From contig NZ_JAUFQE010000003.1 of assembly GCF_030409755.1 (NCBI RefSeq), positions 124,001-188,000 on the forward strand: a DNA stretch of 64,000 nt. The letters run 5' to 3'. The notes beneath the pieces are model-generated. The model did not search any database, was not told the origin of the DNA, and saw nothing but the letters and a program-made list of their open reading frames with translations. Positions 15,954-25,496 of this stretch are shown here, piece by piece. The position numbers and the translations under genes are program-made. This stretch comes from Vibrio lentus. Lineage in GTDB: Bacteria > Pseudomonadota > Gammaproteobacteria > Enterobacterales > Vibrionaceae. Each line of letters begins with the position of its first letter. Within the stretch, counting starts at the first letter, position 1.

Positions 15954-16787
15954 ATGAAGACGCCTGGACACGACTCCTCCCCTCCCCCGTTCGATAAATC
16001 GAGTTACGATGCGGAGTATCGCCGTAAGCGTAAGGCTCGGAAACTGGATTTGATCGAATTGTATCAACGTGTCGTTGAAGAAGAGAACGCACGAAACCCT
16101 AAGACGCCTTTTGAGATCGGATTTAAGTCTCGCCGGTTGCTCCGAAGCGGTAAGATAGAAACCCTACCGCCAGAATACGCGCGGATCTTAAAAGGGTGTG
16201 AAGAATTTATTACCAACCCCAATCGTTTCCCGTCACTCAATGCATGGGGCGGTGAAGCGGTGAATAATGTGCAGTGTCGCACCTTAATTGCGAAAGTATT
16301 AGCGTGCATTCTGCCGAACACAGACCTCATTGGAGGGCGCATCGGTTTGCCCACTGAAGCGGGATTGAAAACCATCAGCTACGATCAACTTCAAGAAGAT
16401 TATGCGTTGCGCTTTGGGGAGTTTATTTCGCCGAAGTCCTTTGCGAAAGCGGTGAAGTATCTAAAGCGTGCCAGCTATTTTCACAGTGAGCGGATCAATG
16501 TGTGTGTCGACCAAGACGAAGGGACGATACGCAGCGCACCTGCATACAAACAGTTTACCCCTCGCTTCTTTAATGACTTAAAAGTCGTGCGTTACGCCAA
16601 CATCAGCGAATTGATCCTCGCGACACGGAAGCGTCAGACAAAGAAAGGACTGAGCTTTCAGTGGCTATCTTTCCGTAAGATCGCGTCAGGGATACAAGAG
16701 ATCTTCAATGCGTCAACATTAAACACGTACGCTCAATCAACCTCAGCCTTCTTTAGTGAGTATCAACCCGACCTAGCCCCTAATTAA
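15954..16787 (+). CDS. Putative plasmid replication initiator, RepA-like (IncFII RepA family)
   Basis: 277 residues from the ATG at 15954, preceded by GGACGG; a GTG nine bases upstream is in frame. The N-terminus is basic (SYDAEYRRKRKARKLDLIEL). The core has NNVQCRTLIAKVLACILPN, EAGLKTISYDQLQEDYALRF and SFAKAVKYLKRASYFHSERI, a layout reminiscent of the CSITTLAIECGL ... TRALTFLSELGLI region of IncFII-type RepA proteins. The length matches that family. It is preceded by a leader peptide and hairpins and followed by an AT-rich region, as in an IncFII-like replicon. Resemblance is moderate, so another winged-helix Rep class is possible. Confidence 0.6.
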   Translation: MKTPGHDSSPPPFDKSSYDAEYRRKRKARKLDLIELYQRVVEEENARNPKTPFEIGFKSRRLLRSGKIETLPPEYARILKGCEEFITNPNRFPSLNAWGGEAVNNVQCRTLIAKVLACILPNTDLIGGRIGLPTEAGLKTISYDQLQEDYALRFGEFISPKSFAKAVKYLKRASYFHSERINVCVDQDEGTIRSAPAYKQFTPRFFNDLKVVRYANISELILATRKRQTKKGLSFQWLSFRKIASGIQEIFNASTLNTYAQSTSAFFSEYQPDLAPN

Positions 16788-17505
16788 AGGGATATTTTTG
16801 TCTCCGCGAAAGCGGAGGGATCAGCACGTCTGAACCTTATCCGACCCTGCTTTATCTCTCATTTTTCTTGTTTTAATCACCGGGTTGTTTCGGGTTAACT
16901 TGCACGCTTGGCCTTATTCGGAAAGAATTTTTCTATTCACGGTTTTTCATGAGAAAAGCAGTGCAATAAAAGGAGGATAAAAAAAACGGCTAAAATTGTG
17001 ATCAATAAGGGGCTGCGCTTATGAACACTACGTATGAAGATAAATAGTTAAATGAATAAAAAAATAAATAATTAAGGACAAGATAAAAACGACGCGGAAA
17101 CTTTCTTTTGTCATACGACAGGCACCTTCTTCGATTTAACGCTAAGTCATGTGGCCCCCTTTCATCATCTCCTCACTTAACGTTCACCTTCATCCGGATG
17201 GTATGGCCTAGTAGGGCTAGGGTTTTTAATGTTGTCTATATGGCAGCATAAAAAGAGCAGTATGGCGCTGTGAGAGACTTTCCTTCTTAATTTAATAAAA
17301 TGGTCACGGTTCTTATTCAGCAGATTAAGCTTACTGTTTTACAAAATGAATAGGCCCCTGAACGTTAAGGTTAGCGTTTCGATTTATCTGCGTCAGAGGG
17401 TAATTCAAGCTCAGGGAACATAAATTATTATTAGTTCAATGCGTTTCTATTCTTACGCTGCTAGCCTGAATACCTTATGGGTTACTAGAAGAGAAAAGGA
17501 TGGAT
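16788..17505. other. AT-rich non-coding region after rep, probable origin of replication
   Basis: About 700 bp with no supportable gene. It contains a small hairpin (CTCCGC-GAAA-GCGGAG, 16802-16817), a DnaA-box-like TTATCCGAC near 16837, long A/T runs around 16970-17080 and a weak terminator-like hairpin (CCTAG-TAGGG-CTAGG followed by GTTTTT, about 17207-17227). In IncFII-type replicons the origin lies a few hundred bases downstream of repA with a DnaA box. Here that placement is inference. Confidence 0.4.
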
Positions 17506-18630
17506 ATGACACTCCCTATTTTTCACTCAAACAACGTTCCACATTCTCAGTCGGATTATTTATCTAAGCTCTGGAGGAAGATAGAAAAAAATGAACGGCG
17601 TAATCAAAAGGCTGAGCTCAAGGTCAATCAGCTTTTTTCTGAATACAAAGATAAACTGGCTCCCTATGATAAAAAGCTCGACCATCTTCACTGTGTCTGG
17701 GTTAAGCACTTGATGTCATTTTTGACCTCAAAAAAACTCAAAACCAATATCCGCAATCGCTTGATGCAAGCGATTGAACAGGAGTTAATGGACTTGCTTG
17801 ATCGCCCTTTTATCAATGATAGAGACAAAGTCGAGGCGTTATGCGAAGAGTATGAAACCTATCATAATAAAGTATTTCAGAAAGAGAAACAGCAAGCGCT
17901 CAATGCAGCTTGTCGAGAATTTGAAAACGGCATGAAGGAGATGTTCGGCGCTGATATTGATTTACCCCACAAAAAAATCCGTGAAATCCTGGCTTCTGGT
18001 GATCCATTCGCTATTGAAGCTTTTATCAGTAACTTATGGGCCTCTTTTGTTGAACATAATAACGACTCGTTTTCACCACAGGCCCAAAATGAGGACGATT
18101 GGGACAATTTTGAATTCGATTATTTTGAGAGTGAAGACGACGACGCGCTTAACATCAAAGAAATGTTCCGAGGTACTCAACTCAACAAAATGTACAAACG
18201 CATTGCGAGTGTTATCCATCCAGATAAAGAGTCTGACCCGTTAAAGAAAGAAGAGAAACATCGTTTAATGCAGAAACTGGCGGTGGCCAAACGAGAGAAT
18301 GATGTGATGACCTTAGTCCGAATGCTGACAGAATATGTCCCCGACTCTGATTACCTTCTTGATGAAGCAACTCTTATGAGAATGGGTCATTTGCTCGAAA
18401 TGAAGCTCCGAGATTTAAATCAGGCTCACCGTAACATCTTTAATCAACAAGGATTTAAGTCTCAAGTCTGGAGACAGTTCTCAGCACCAAGCAAGAAGAA
18501 GACGCAAGCCAAAATGGAAAAGTATCTTGAAATGATTGATGATTCGATAGGTTCAATGGAAAAAAGAATAAGAAAAATCAACAGTATCAATCAATTAAAC
18601 AAATATTTGAGATCTCTTGCTTTTTATTAA
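17506..18630 (+). CDS. J-domain (DnaJ-like) protein, plasmid-borne
   Basis: 374 residues. I chose ATG 17506 over 17500 because GAGAAAAGG leaves proper spacing only for the former. The protein is highly charged and helical. A J-domain-like segment near residues 222-270 has the HPDK signature (about residues 238-241) in the context KMYKRIASVIHPDKES, with KEEKHRLMQKLAVAKREND as the following helix. An acidic linker (DDWDNFEFDYFESEDDDAL) precedes it. The J domain is internal, unlike classical DnaJ, and no zinc-finger region is seen. It would recruit DnaK; clients may be plasmid replication or partition proteins, but that is inference. It lies alone after the origin region. Confidence 0.75.
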   Translation: MTLPIFHSNNVPHSQSDYLSKLWRKIEKNERRNQKAELKVNQLFSEYKDKLAPYDKKLDHLHCVWVKHLMSFLTSKKLKTNIRNRLMQAIEQELMDLLDRPFINDRDKVEALCEEYETYHNKVFQKEKQQALNAACREFENGMKEMFGADIDLPHKKIREILASGDPFAIEAFISNLWASFVEHNNDSFSPQAQNEDDWDNFEFDYFESEDDDALNIKEMFRGTQLNKMYKRIASVIHPDKESDPLKKEEKHRLMQKLAVAKRENDVMTLVRMLTEYVPDSDYLLDEATLMRMGHLLEMKLRDLNQAHRNIFNQQGFKSQVWRQFSAPSKKKTQAKMEKYLEMIDDSIGSMEKRIRKINSINQLNKYLRSLAFY

Positions 18631-18639
18631 GCCAGTTTA

Positions 18640-19351
18640 AAAAAGCTTGGAATAAGCGCAACGGCTCCCTTAATCTTAATAGCAGCGTGACACGCTCTCG
18701 TGTCGTAAGCGCCATCACCAGACACCTCAAGGATACTTCGGCGTGTTTGGTTCAGTAAGTTCGGGAGTACTTCTCCATCTGTAACCGTTGATAAACTTAG
18801 CTCGGCAGCAATGATCTGATGAGTGCTTGTATCGACGGCAATATGCAGCTTTCGCCAGACTCTACGCTTGCCATCCGTCCCGTGTTTTTTGACTTTTCAT
18901 TCACCTTGCCATAAACCTTAAGACCAGTAGCATCAATGGCTAGGTGCTGTATCGCTCCTCTCGTTTTAGTCCTAAATGAGACCTCAACTTGCTTGGCTCT
19001 ACGACTGATGCAGGTGTAATGCGGACAACTTAACGGTACATGGGCTAACCTAAATATCGAGTCGATAAATCCTTGCAGCGCTCTCAGTGGCATAGAAAAA
19101 ACTCGTTTCACCATAAGTGCTGTCGTTATAGCTAAATCACTGAACCGACGCGGCCTCCCGCGCTTATTTTGTTTGCTTTCCGCCCACCCGCTTATTGCCT
19201 CTTCATCAATCCAAAAGGTCAGAGACCACGGTTAATGAGTGATTGGTTGTTTTGTAACGAGGTTTAAGCATAGAGCTACGAGAAAGAGTGAACGTAGCTG
19301 ATCAGAGCGTAGGTTCTGGATTTAGTTCCATTGAATTACGCAACAAAGCCC
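18640..19351 (-). pseudogene. IS5-family transposase remnant
   Basis: Reading the minus strand from about 19230, the frame encodes an IS5-type transposase start (FWIDEEAISGWAESKQNKRG, then VFSMPLRALQGFIDSIFRLA and LAIDATGLKVYG). A frameshift near 18900 breaks it. The other frame then continues with RKLHIAVDTSTH-type sequence, LEVSGDGAYDTRAC and IKGAVALIP before the homology stops. The 3' third is missing. One terminal repeat is visible at the right end (GAATTACGCAACAAAGCC, ends 19351); the left end is lost. It is a dead element. Confidence 0.8.
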
Positions 19352-19579
19352 TGTTCTAGCTGCATTTTCACCCGCAAGCTCTTTCTCACTTAACTCAGAG
19401 TTCAAAACTCTTGGTGTGGCTCATGATTTTCCCTTGAATTAGTAAAGATGATAATTTTTCAATATAAATAAAACATAAATTATTTAAATGTTCTTATTGA
19501 TTGATTGAAATAGTCTATTGTCAGTTTTACCAATTTTTTAATTCCATCAAAATTCATATTTTATACGGGGGAATGGACA

Positions 19580-21634
19580 ATGAAGTTTAAAATAAGCACT
19601 ATTGGACTATCAATCGGAGCGGTATTATTTGCCAATAGTGCTAACTCTTTCAATTTTCGTTTGGATGAGGGGGAAGCATGTAAAACTACAACTCTTGAAA
19701 AAGAGGTTGATGATTTTCAAGAGGACATCTCACCGATATCAGAAAAAGAAACTCCCATTGGCCAAAAGATTACTAATGAAGAAATTGGTGAGGTTATACC
19801 AGAATTTGAAACCGGAGCAATGGAGTTGGCAGAGAAAATTGGTGGAGCTATTGCCGTTGTAAGTGGTGGATTAGAATTGCTTGACGGCATAGAAAATAAA
19901 AATGCTGATGAAATCACTGGTGGTGCCGTTCTTTTGGGCTCCTACATAGCCCCGGAAATTGCAGGGGAAGTTATCGGCTCAATTTTCTCCGAGTCAATTG
20001 CGGAAGCTATAAACCCAGTTATAGGCGTTCTCATCGCTGAAGGGATTGCAATTTATGGTGATATAAAAATGGCTGGGGTCATCAACAAGATGGAAGAGTC
20101 CGATCGCACTTTGATGGGTGTTTACTCAAAAGCAATTGATAAAACAGACGCATCACTACTAAAGCTTAAAAAAATAATCAGAGGTGATAATGATGAGATT
20201 TATAATTATGAATATAAACATTTTGGAGAATTAACAGTTGAATTATATAAAAACAGTTTCCACAAATTAGCATATAGATTGATTAATGATAATTACTCTA
20301 ATAGAGTAGATAAATATTTCAAAGATAACACAGTATCCACCCCAATAACCACTCAATTCGTTTCCAATGAATTACCAGTAACTATTAGCCACCTAATCGG
20401 ATTAAATGAAAATTTAAAATACTGGTATTCAACCTCATTGACAGGGAAGAAATACATAAGCAGTTTCGGATATGTACCATTAAATAATGCAAATTTCCAT
20501 CCATCATATGAAGGCACAAACAGCATCCGATTTTCAAAATCGATAAAAAATGTTGCAGTACCAAATATGCGTTGGTTGAATGATGTATTTTTCCCAGTTT
20601 TAGAGAGGACAGTAGATGTAATATATGACAATAGCGATCATCTTGTTGTTGAATTCAAAGATATGCTTACAGATACAAAATTTATCCATAGTCTTCAGGA
20701 ATCAATGATAGCTCCATATAATAATGTTCTAAAAAAATACTATTCTTGGTTATATTTTGGGCATCATCTTTTGAAAAACCTTGATTATTCAGAGGTAAAA
20801 ATCGAAGAAGGTTTTCTTATTTTTATATCGATATTTATGCCAATTGAAAGCTCAATAATTCAAGGATCTGTCATGAATGATATTAAATCCAAAATTGATG
20901 TTGCTCCATTTGTTTTTGCCATAACAAAGTCACTAATTAGCCAAGGCGTCGATGTGACTGATGAGACCAAGTTTACAAAATTAATTAATGATGCATATTC
21001 GAAAATTGGAGAGGAACATTCCACCCTTAAAAACAAAATTATGAGTTCTTATCATGCAGCTAAAGACCTGGTTAATACTAAATTAGTAGATAAATCAGAA
21101 ATTTCATTAAAGCCAATCAGTCAAGAAAAATTAAATTCGCTTATTGAGAAAATCGATAAACATGTGGCTGATGGAAGCCTAAAGAAAAAGGTAGATGTTG
21201 CATTAAATGATGCTGTTTCATTAATGAGCCTACAAGGTGGTGATAACTATGAGACATCATTACGATTCATTGATTATGCTCAAATGACTAGCTCTATTCA
21301 AAATAATTACTTTAACGTTGTGGGCGCATTAATCGATAATTACGTGAAGAAACTACAAAAGTTAAGTGATTGGGAAAATGAAGCCGCTGCTGTAATCTTG
21401 AGCGATTTACGTGACGACCTGGTTGCGCTAAATAAAAACAGTAAACTCGTAAACTACTCTTCTCAAGAAGTACATAAATATTCAAGCGGAAACTTTGATT
21501 GGCTAGCGTTTAACTCAACTCCTTTTTTAGATGAAGATAATAATAAAATAATTAAGTACCTTGATGACACTATCAATTTATGGGTTCCTGTTTCTCAAAC
21601 AGGACCACTCATGCGCCTGCATCACGCCAATTAG
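19580..21634 (+). CDS. Large exported protein of unknown function with hydrophobic helical region
   Basis: 684 residues with a clear signal peptide (FKISTIGLSIGAVLFANSAN, cleavage near residue 23). Residues about 80-165 form a glycine/alanine-rich hydrophobic region (KIGGAIAVVSGGLELLDGI, EIAGEVIGSIFSESIAEAIN, PVIGVLIAEGIAIYGDI) that could insert in membranes. The remainder is mixed helical and charged with no cysteines after the first segment. This layout recalls translocation or pore-forming segments of secreted toxins, but I cannot match it to a family. The start ATG has GGGGGAATGG upstream. The gene is very AT-rich compared with the tra genes, a sign of separate origin. A second exported protein gene follows 400 bp downstream. 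Confidence 0.5.
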   Translation: MKFKISTIGLSIGAVLFANSANSFNFRLDEGEACKTTTLEKEVDDFQEDISPISEKETPIGQKITNEEIGEVIPEFETGAMELAEKIGGAIAVVSGGLELLDGIENKNADEITGGAVLLGSYIAPEIAGEVIGSIFSESIAEAINPVIGVLIAEGIAIYGDIKMAGVINKMEESDRTLMGVYSKAIDKTDASLLKLKKIIRGDNDEIYNYEYKHFGELTVELYKNSFHKLAYRLINDNYSNRVDKYFKDNTVSTPITTQFVSNELPVTISHLIGLNENLKYWYSTSLTGKKYISSFGYVPLNNANFHPSYEGTNSIRFSKSIKNVAVPNMRWLNDVFFPVLERTVDVIYDNSDHLVVEFKDMLTDTKFIHSLQESMIAPYNNVLKKYYSWLYFGHHLLKNLDYSEVKIEEGFLIFISIFMPIESSIIQGSVMNDIKSKIDVAPFVFAITKSLISQGVDVTDETKFTKLINDAYSKIGEEHSTLKNKIMSSYHAAKDLVNTKLVDKSEISLKPISQEKLNSLIEKIDKHVADGSLKKKVDVALNDAVSLMSLQGGDNYETSLRFIDYAQMTSSIQNNYFNVVGALIDNYVKKLQKLSDWENEAAAVILSDLRDDLVALNKNSKLVNYSSQEVHKYSSGNFDWLAFNSTPFLDEDNNKIIKYLDDTINLWVPVSQTGPLMRLHHAN

Positions 21635-22035
21635 GTCGAATATTGTGATGGGAGCAGGGAAAAAGTATCTTAGATAAAGTTTTAAAAATGATTTTTTGAG
21701 TTGATTAACTAAAAATCAAGACTCTAGGAAGAGGCACTAGTTTAATTAAATCAAAGGATAATCCATTTTGATGTCTAACGTTCGAGCGACCCAAGGTTAA
21801 GAGCAAGCGTATTTCTCTTGCGTAACGTTATCCAGACAACATTGTAAATACTAATGTGGTTATTAAAGGTGCAGTGCTAAACAGGTAGAAGTGTGGCGAG
21901 AGATTTGAAGTCCAATAATCCGAACGGTGAATATCCGCTTTTGTAGTTTCTGATGTTATTGAGGGGAATTAAAATTGGTTGGCTTCTCCTTTCCCCGGAT
22001 TACCATAGACCAATTACTCCTTGAAGAGGTGAATC
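21635..22035. other. Non-coding interval between the two exported-protein genes
   Basis: About 400 bp. I see no gene. A small hairpin (GCAAG...CTTGC, about 21803-21822) is the only structure noticed; no integron attC site is convincing. Confidence 0.4.
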
Positions 22036-22770
22036 ATGATGGGAAGAAAATATAAAATTAAATATCTTATAAATACATTTTTGATATTGCTACTCTCTTC
22101 AATTTCATTTAGCTCGATGTCTGGGAGTCTTGAAATTGATGTAACTAAAATAAATCCAAGTGAATTAGACTCGATCAGGCCGAAAATAATAATTCAAAAT
22201 GGGGAGGCAAGGCTTTCAAAAGTCGGTTTCTCTACTGAAAAGTTAGTTTTAGATAAACCCTTGGAACATTCAGAAGCTAGGAAAAAGCTATATGAGAATG
22301 TAAAAAGTATGCTTGAAAAGAACAAAAATATTTTAGCTGATATTGAGGAAGGTAAAATACCCTTTCCAAATGAAAGTACTAAAAGTAGCGTAACAGAGGC
22401 ATTGCAGTTCAATGACGGTTTTTTAAAAAGTGCCTCTGATACCTTGGGCTCAGATGTAATAGATTCTAATAAATTATACTTTTCAACTTCATATAAAGGT
22501 GAAAATGTAGTGATTAGTGAGGTTAAGGATTGGACTTCATTAGAAGAAAGGGGCATATCTCAAGTGATGTCAGACCCCGATAACATTGTTAACACTAGGC
22601 TTAATAGACCGGGAGCGGTTAAAAGAGCGAGTGTTGAAAATGGTAGGGAGATAATTCGAGATTTAAAGAAAGGCGGAGGTGAAATAAAGAAGGTTACTGC
22701 TTTTACGATCTCGGATGTTCTTGAGACTAATTATCGAAGGATGGGGTTTTCAACACCTAACTGCTTTTAG
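22036..22770 (+). CDS. Exported protein of unknown function (244 aa)
   Basis: Begins with two ATG codons after GAGGTG. A signal peptide (NTFLILLLSSISFSSMSG) is followed by a lysine-rich soluble protein. The C-terminal part (GREIIRDLKKGGGEIKKVTA, then FTISDVLETNYRRMGFST) has the feel of a small enzyme fold, with the last motif similar to the end of acetyltransferase-like proteins, but this is weak. The TAG stop is in frame with the truncated HigB fragment that follows, so the present C-terminus may come from a fusion or rearrangement point. It may work with the large exported protein upstream. Confidence 0.45.
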   Translation: MMGRKYKIKYLINTFLILLLSSISFSSMSGSLEIDVTKINPSELDSIRPKIIIQNGEARLSKVGFSTEKLVLDKPLEHSEARKKLYENVKSMLEKNKNILADIEEGKIPFPNESTKSSVTEALQFNDGFLKSASDTLGSDVIDSNKLYFSTSYKGENVVISEVKDWTSLEERGISQVMSDPDNIVNTRLNRPGAVKRASVENGREIIRDLKKGGGEIKKVTAFTISDVLETNYRRMGFSTPNCF

Positions 22771-22911
22771 TTAGGCCTTATATGGCGCAAGAGGTCGCTA
22801 AAGCCAAAGAAAGATGATGTTTGGGCTATTGATGTTAACGGCAACTGGCGCGTTACGTTTCAGTTTAGAAATGGAAACGCTTTTATACTCGACTATAGGG
22901 ACTACCACTAA
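22771..22911 (+). pseudogene. HigB toxin, 3' remnant
   Basis: The frame before higA encodes the C-terminal half of a HigB/RelE-type mRNA interferase: SLKPKKDDVWAIDVNGNWRV followed by TFQFRNGNAFILDYRDYH. The usual N-terminal half is absent; the preceding gene's stop codon lies directly upstream in the same frame. The last base overlaps the higA start, as in intact higBA pairs. No start codon of its own is visible, so it is not expected to make active toxin. Confidence 0.75.
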
Positions 22912-23213
22912 TGATTATGCACAACCCTCCACATCCGGGCGAACTAATCCACGATGTGTACCTTGAACCGTTTAACCTTAGTTCTAGAGCCGTAGCCAAG
23001 AACTTGGGTGTAAGCCCATCTACTTTCAACCGCATCGTGAAAGGCCAAAGCTCTATTAGCCCTGAGATGGCACTAAAGCTACAGGTTGTACTGGGCGGAA
23101 CTCCTGAGAGTTGGTTAGCGATGCAACACCAGTATGATTTATGGAAAGCAAAGCAGACTACTAACCTCAAGGCCGTTAAAACTATAGATTTTGACCAGTT
23201 AGCTTTGGCTTAG
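22911..23213 (+). CDS. higA: HigA-family antitoxin
   Basis: 100 residues with the HigA/VapI pattern: HPGELIHDVYLEPFNLSSRA, a helix-turn-helix (VAKNLGVSPSTFNRIVKG) and the ending GGTPESWLAMQHQYDLWKA. It binds DNA at the operon promoter and neutralises HigB. Its partner is truncated, so this is an orphan antitoxin, perhaps able to counter a HigB made elsewhere. Its original promoter, upstream of higB, appears lost. Confidence 0.85.
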   Translation: MIMHNPPHPGELIHDVYLEPFNLSSRAVAKNLGVSPSTFNRIVKGQSSISPEMALKLQVVLGGTPESWLAMQHQYDLWKAKQTTNLKAVKTIDFDQLALA

Positions 23214-23749
23214 TCAGATTAGCAAGAGATCATTGGGCTCTGAGCTGCGCTAGAGAAGATATTGCAGAGGCTCGTAGAGTCATAAACATTTGTTTAATCC
23301 TAACCATTCCCCCTAATGATCGCTCCAGTCAGACTGGACACTTAGCTAAGCGACATTTTGCTTTTCAAAGTGTTCTTCAACCAAGTTAAGCCTCTTTCCA
23401 TACTTTTGGTTATTCATTGCTGCAATGATTAATTTTTGAGTTTCCGCTTCATTCAAAGTGACCGTCCATAAAGGTATAAAAGTTTGAACACTAAATTAAT
23501 CAAAGATATTCAGTACAGCCACTTTAAATCCATAAGCTTTAGCGACGCTCAAACTCTCTACCCTCAAAAAACACTTTCGGTTAAAAACAAGGCAAAGTGA
23601 TTGATTTTAATTAACAGTAAATTATGCGCCAGCTACACGCTAACAATAACCAAAGACTACTCGCTAACGCTTCCAAACTCTAAATGTGAGGACTCTATGC
23701 CGTCCTACGGCACAGCAGTAACAAAAAGAAAATACTTCGCACTTCCTTT
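23214..23749. other. Non-coding interval with a possible gene relic
   Basis: About 535 bp before the IS66 element. One minus-strand frame (about 23346-23490) reads LNEAETQKLIIAAMNNQKYG and ends HFEKQNVA-stop, with only a possible GTG start; it looks like a gene fragment or tiny gene but I cannot identify it. Nothing else is supportable. Confidence 0.35.
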
Positions 23750-23850
23750 GTAAGCGTCTACGAACCGACTCATTGACTTTCTAATATCAACACAGGTACC
23801 GCCAACTAAGGCGGTATCTGTCATTCTGAGCGCTATTACGGGACGGGGGA

Positions 23851-24774
23851 CTAGTCCGTTTTTGGCATGTTCCAAGGAAGAAGATGACCATGGTCGTCCT
23901 CACTCTTCAGTTTCGGGATTTCTCGTAGCACGTATTCGAGGTACTCATACGGCTCACAGTCGTTAGCCTTCGCGGTTTCGATAAGACTGTACAGCACAGC
24001 ACTGGCGCGTGCTCCATTATGAGTCTTCGAGAACAACCAGTTGTTCCGTCCTACCGTGAACGGACGTACTGAACGTTCCGCTCGGTTATTATCCATGCTT
24101 AACCGACCATCATCGATAACTCGTACTAGCTTCGACCATTGATTGAGACTGTAGCTAATCGCCTCTCCCAGTTTACTTTTAGGAGGCACCTGAGTGACCG
24201 ATTTATCTAACCACGCAGAGACTGAGTCTTTGATTGGCGGGTAACATATCGCTCTTCTCTCCTAACGCATCACATTGACGACAGACGTATTTGGGTCTTT
24301 CAGTGACTTCAACGTACAACTTAGCGGGATATACACCAGTTTTTCACTGGTGCTTTGCCCCATCCTGCAGAGCATCGACTGGCAACACGAGCAGGTTTTT
24401 TCTGATTCTGGTATATCCACCACGACTCGCTCTCGTGGTAGGTCTTCGGGAAGCTTTGGGCGACCACGACGTTTTGTCTCGGATGAAGTGTTTTCCGCTT
24501 CCGAGGCGTCATCATTTGGATTATCGGGCGCTTCATCTTCATCTGTCGTATTGGCATAAGTCTCCGCCTCATTGAACTCTAAGTCCTGAGGGGGCATAGT
24601 TTCACTACTGCTACCAAAGCGTTTACGCCGCGCTAGGTTGAGTTTTTCAACCAGAGATTGGATAGTTAATTCGCTCTCGTTTAGAGACTGGCGAAGTGTG
24701 AGTACCGTAGATTCAAGCTCAGTCACTTTTGAACGTAAGAGCGCTAGCTCATCTGGATTATTTTCATTTGGCAT
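23851..24774 (-). pseudogene. tnpC: IS66 transposase TnpC, internally deleted
   Basis: The N-terminal part (24774 down to about 24400) has the coiled-coil and RRKRFGSSSE region and the CSCCQ zinc-binding-like motif. A 1-bp frameshift near YIPA shifts the frame. At about 24245 a large internal deletion joins to the C-terminal region (SVSAWLDKSVTQVPPKSKLG, then DNNRAERSVRPFTVGRNNWL and HLLPWNM), removing most of the catalytic core. Confidence 0.85.
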
Positions 24775-24830
24775 ATAAGGAAGATCGCAGAGATCCGCGA
24801 AAGTTCCTTGTACGCTATTATTTTTTTAAT

Positions 24831-25187
24831 TTAATTAAGACTTTGGTAATTCAATGTTTGATGGGGTTTCATTTTTTCAATATCGAGTCCATCAAGCAAA
24901 CAATGCCACTGCTCTTCAGTTAATGAAAGGGTTTTCCCTGGCATTTTTCTTGGCCAAGCGAACTTGTCTTTTTCGAGTCGCTTTTGCCAGAGGCAAAAGC
25001 CATTACGCTGCCAGTAGAGAACTTTGAGCTTATCCCGCGTGCGATTACAGAAGACGAATAGCGCTTCGGAGAAGGGATTAAGGTTCATATTCTGTTCAAC
25101 GATAAAGCTCAAGCCGTTAATGCCCTTTCTAAAATCGACGGGCGCCTTATGGAGATAGATAACAGAGATATCAGGGAAAATTTTCAT
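24831..25187 (-). CDS. tnpB: IS66 accessory protein TnpB
   Basis: 118 residues from the ATG at 25187, which overlaps the tnpA stop (ATGA). The family pattern is complete: IYLHKAPVDFRKGINGLSFI, LFVFCNRTRDKLKVLYWQRN, GFCLWQKRLEKDKFAWP. It is needed for IS66 transposition but its partners here are broken. Confidence 0.9.
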   Translation of the reverse strand: MKIFPDISVIYLHKAPVDFRKGINGLSFIVEQNMNLNPFSEALFVFCNRTRDKLKVLYWQRNGFCLWQKRLEKDKFAWPRKMPGKTLSLTEEQWHCLLDGLDIEKMKPHQTLNYQSLN

Positions 25188-25496
25188 AAAACAGCAAGCT
25201 CCTTCAATAGAAGGCCAAGCCACTGAGGAGTGACATCACGAGGCACATGAAGAGAGCATGCCCCCGCCTCAAGGCGTAATTCCGTAGGTAACGTAGAGGC
25301 AGGCAGTTGCTCGTTTTTTAGGCATGTTGACTAAGTGGTGTAGTTTGCGACGGTTGTTGTCAAACGTTTTTGGATGAAGATTGTGCTCTAAACAAAACTG
25401 AGCGGCAGACTGCTCACTATTGTAATACTTCTGCACAAGGCGTAGCCATTCTTGCTGATCTAGGCTGAGACATTTTCGAGTACCTTTAACTATCAA
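25184..25496 (-). pseudogene. tnpA: IS66 accessory protein TnpA, frameshifted
   Basis: The N-terminal part (SLDQQEWLRLVQKYYNSEQS, LHPKTFDNNRRKLHHLV) is in one frame. At a run of six A residues (about 25316-25322) the coding potential moves to the next frame, which continues LPASTLPTELRLEAGACSLH and ends VTPQWLGLLLKELAVL at 25184, the normal TnpA end. This is either a decay mutation or a slippage site. Confidence 0.75.

Noticed and set aside
21635..22035. Possible integron attC site or gene cassette boundary
   Set aside because: Short inverted pieces exist, but I could not find paired R and L boxes with the expected GTTRRRY ends, and the toxin-antitoxin genes alone are not proof of cassettes.
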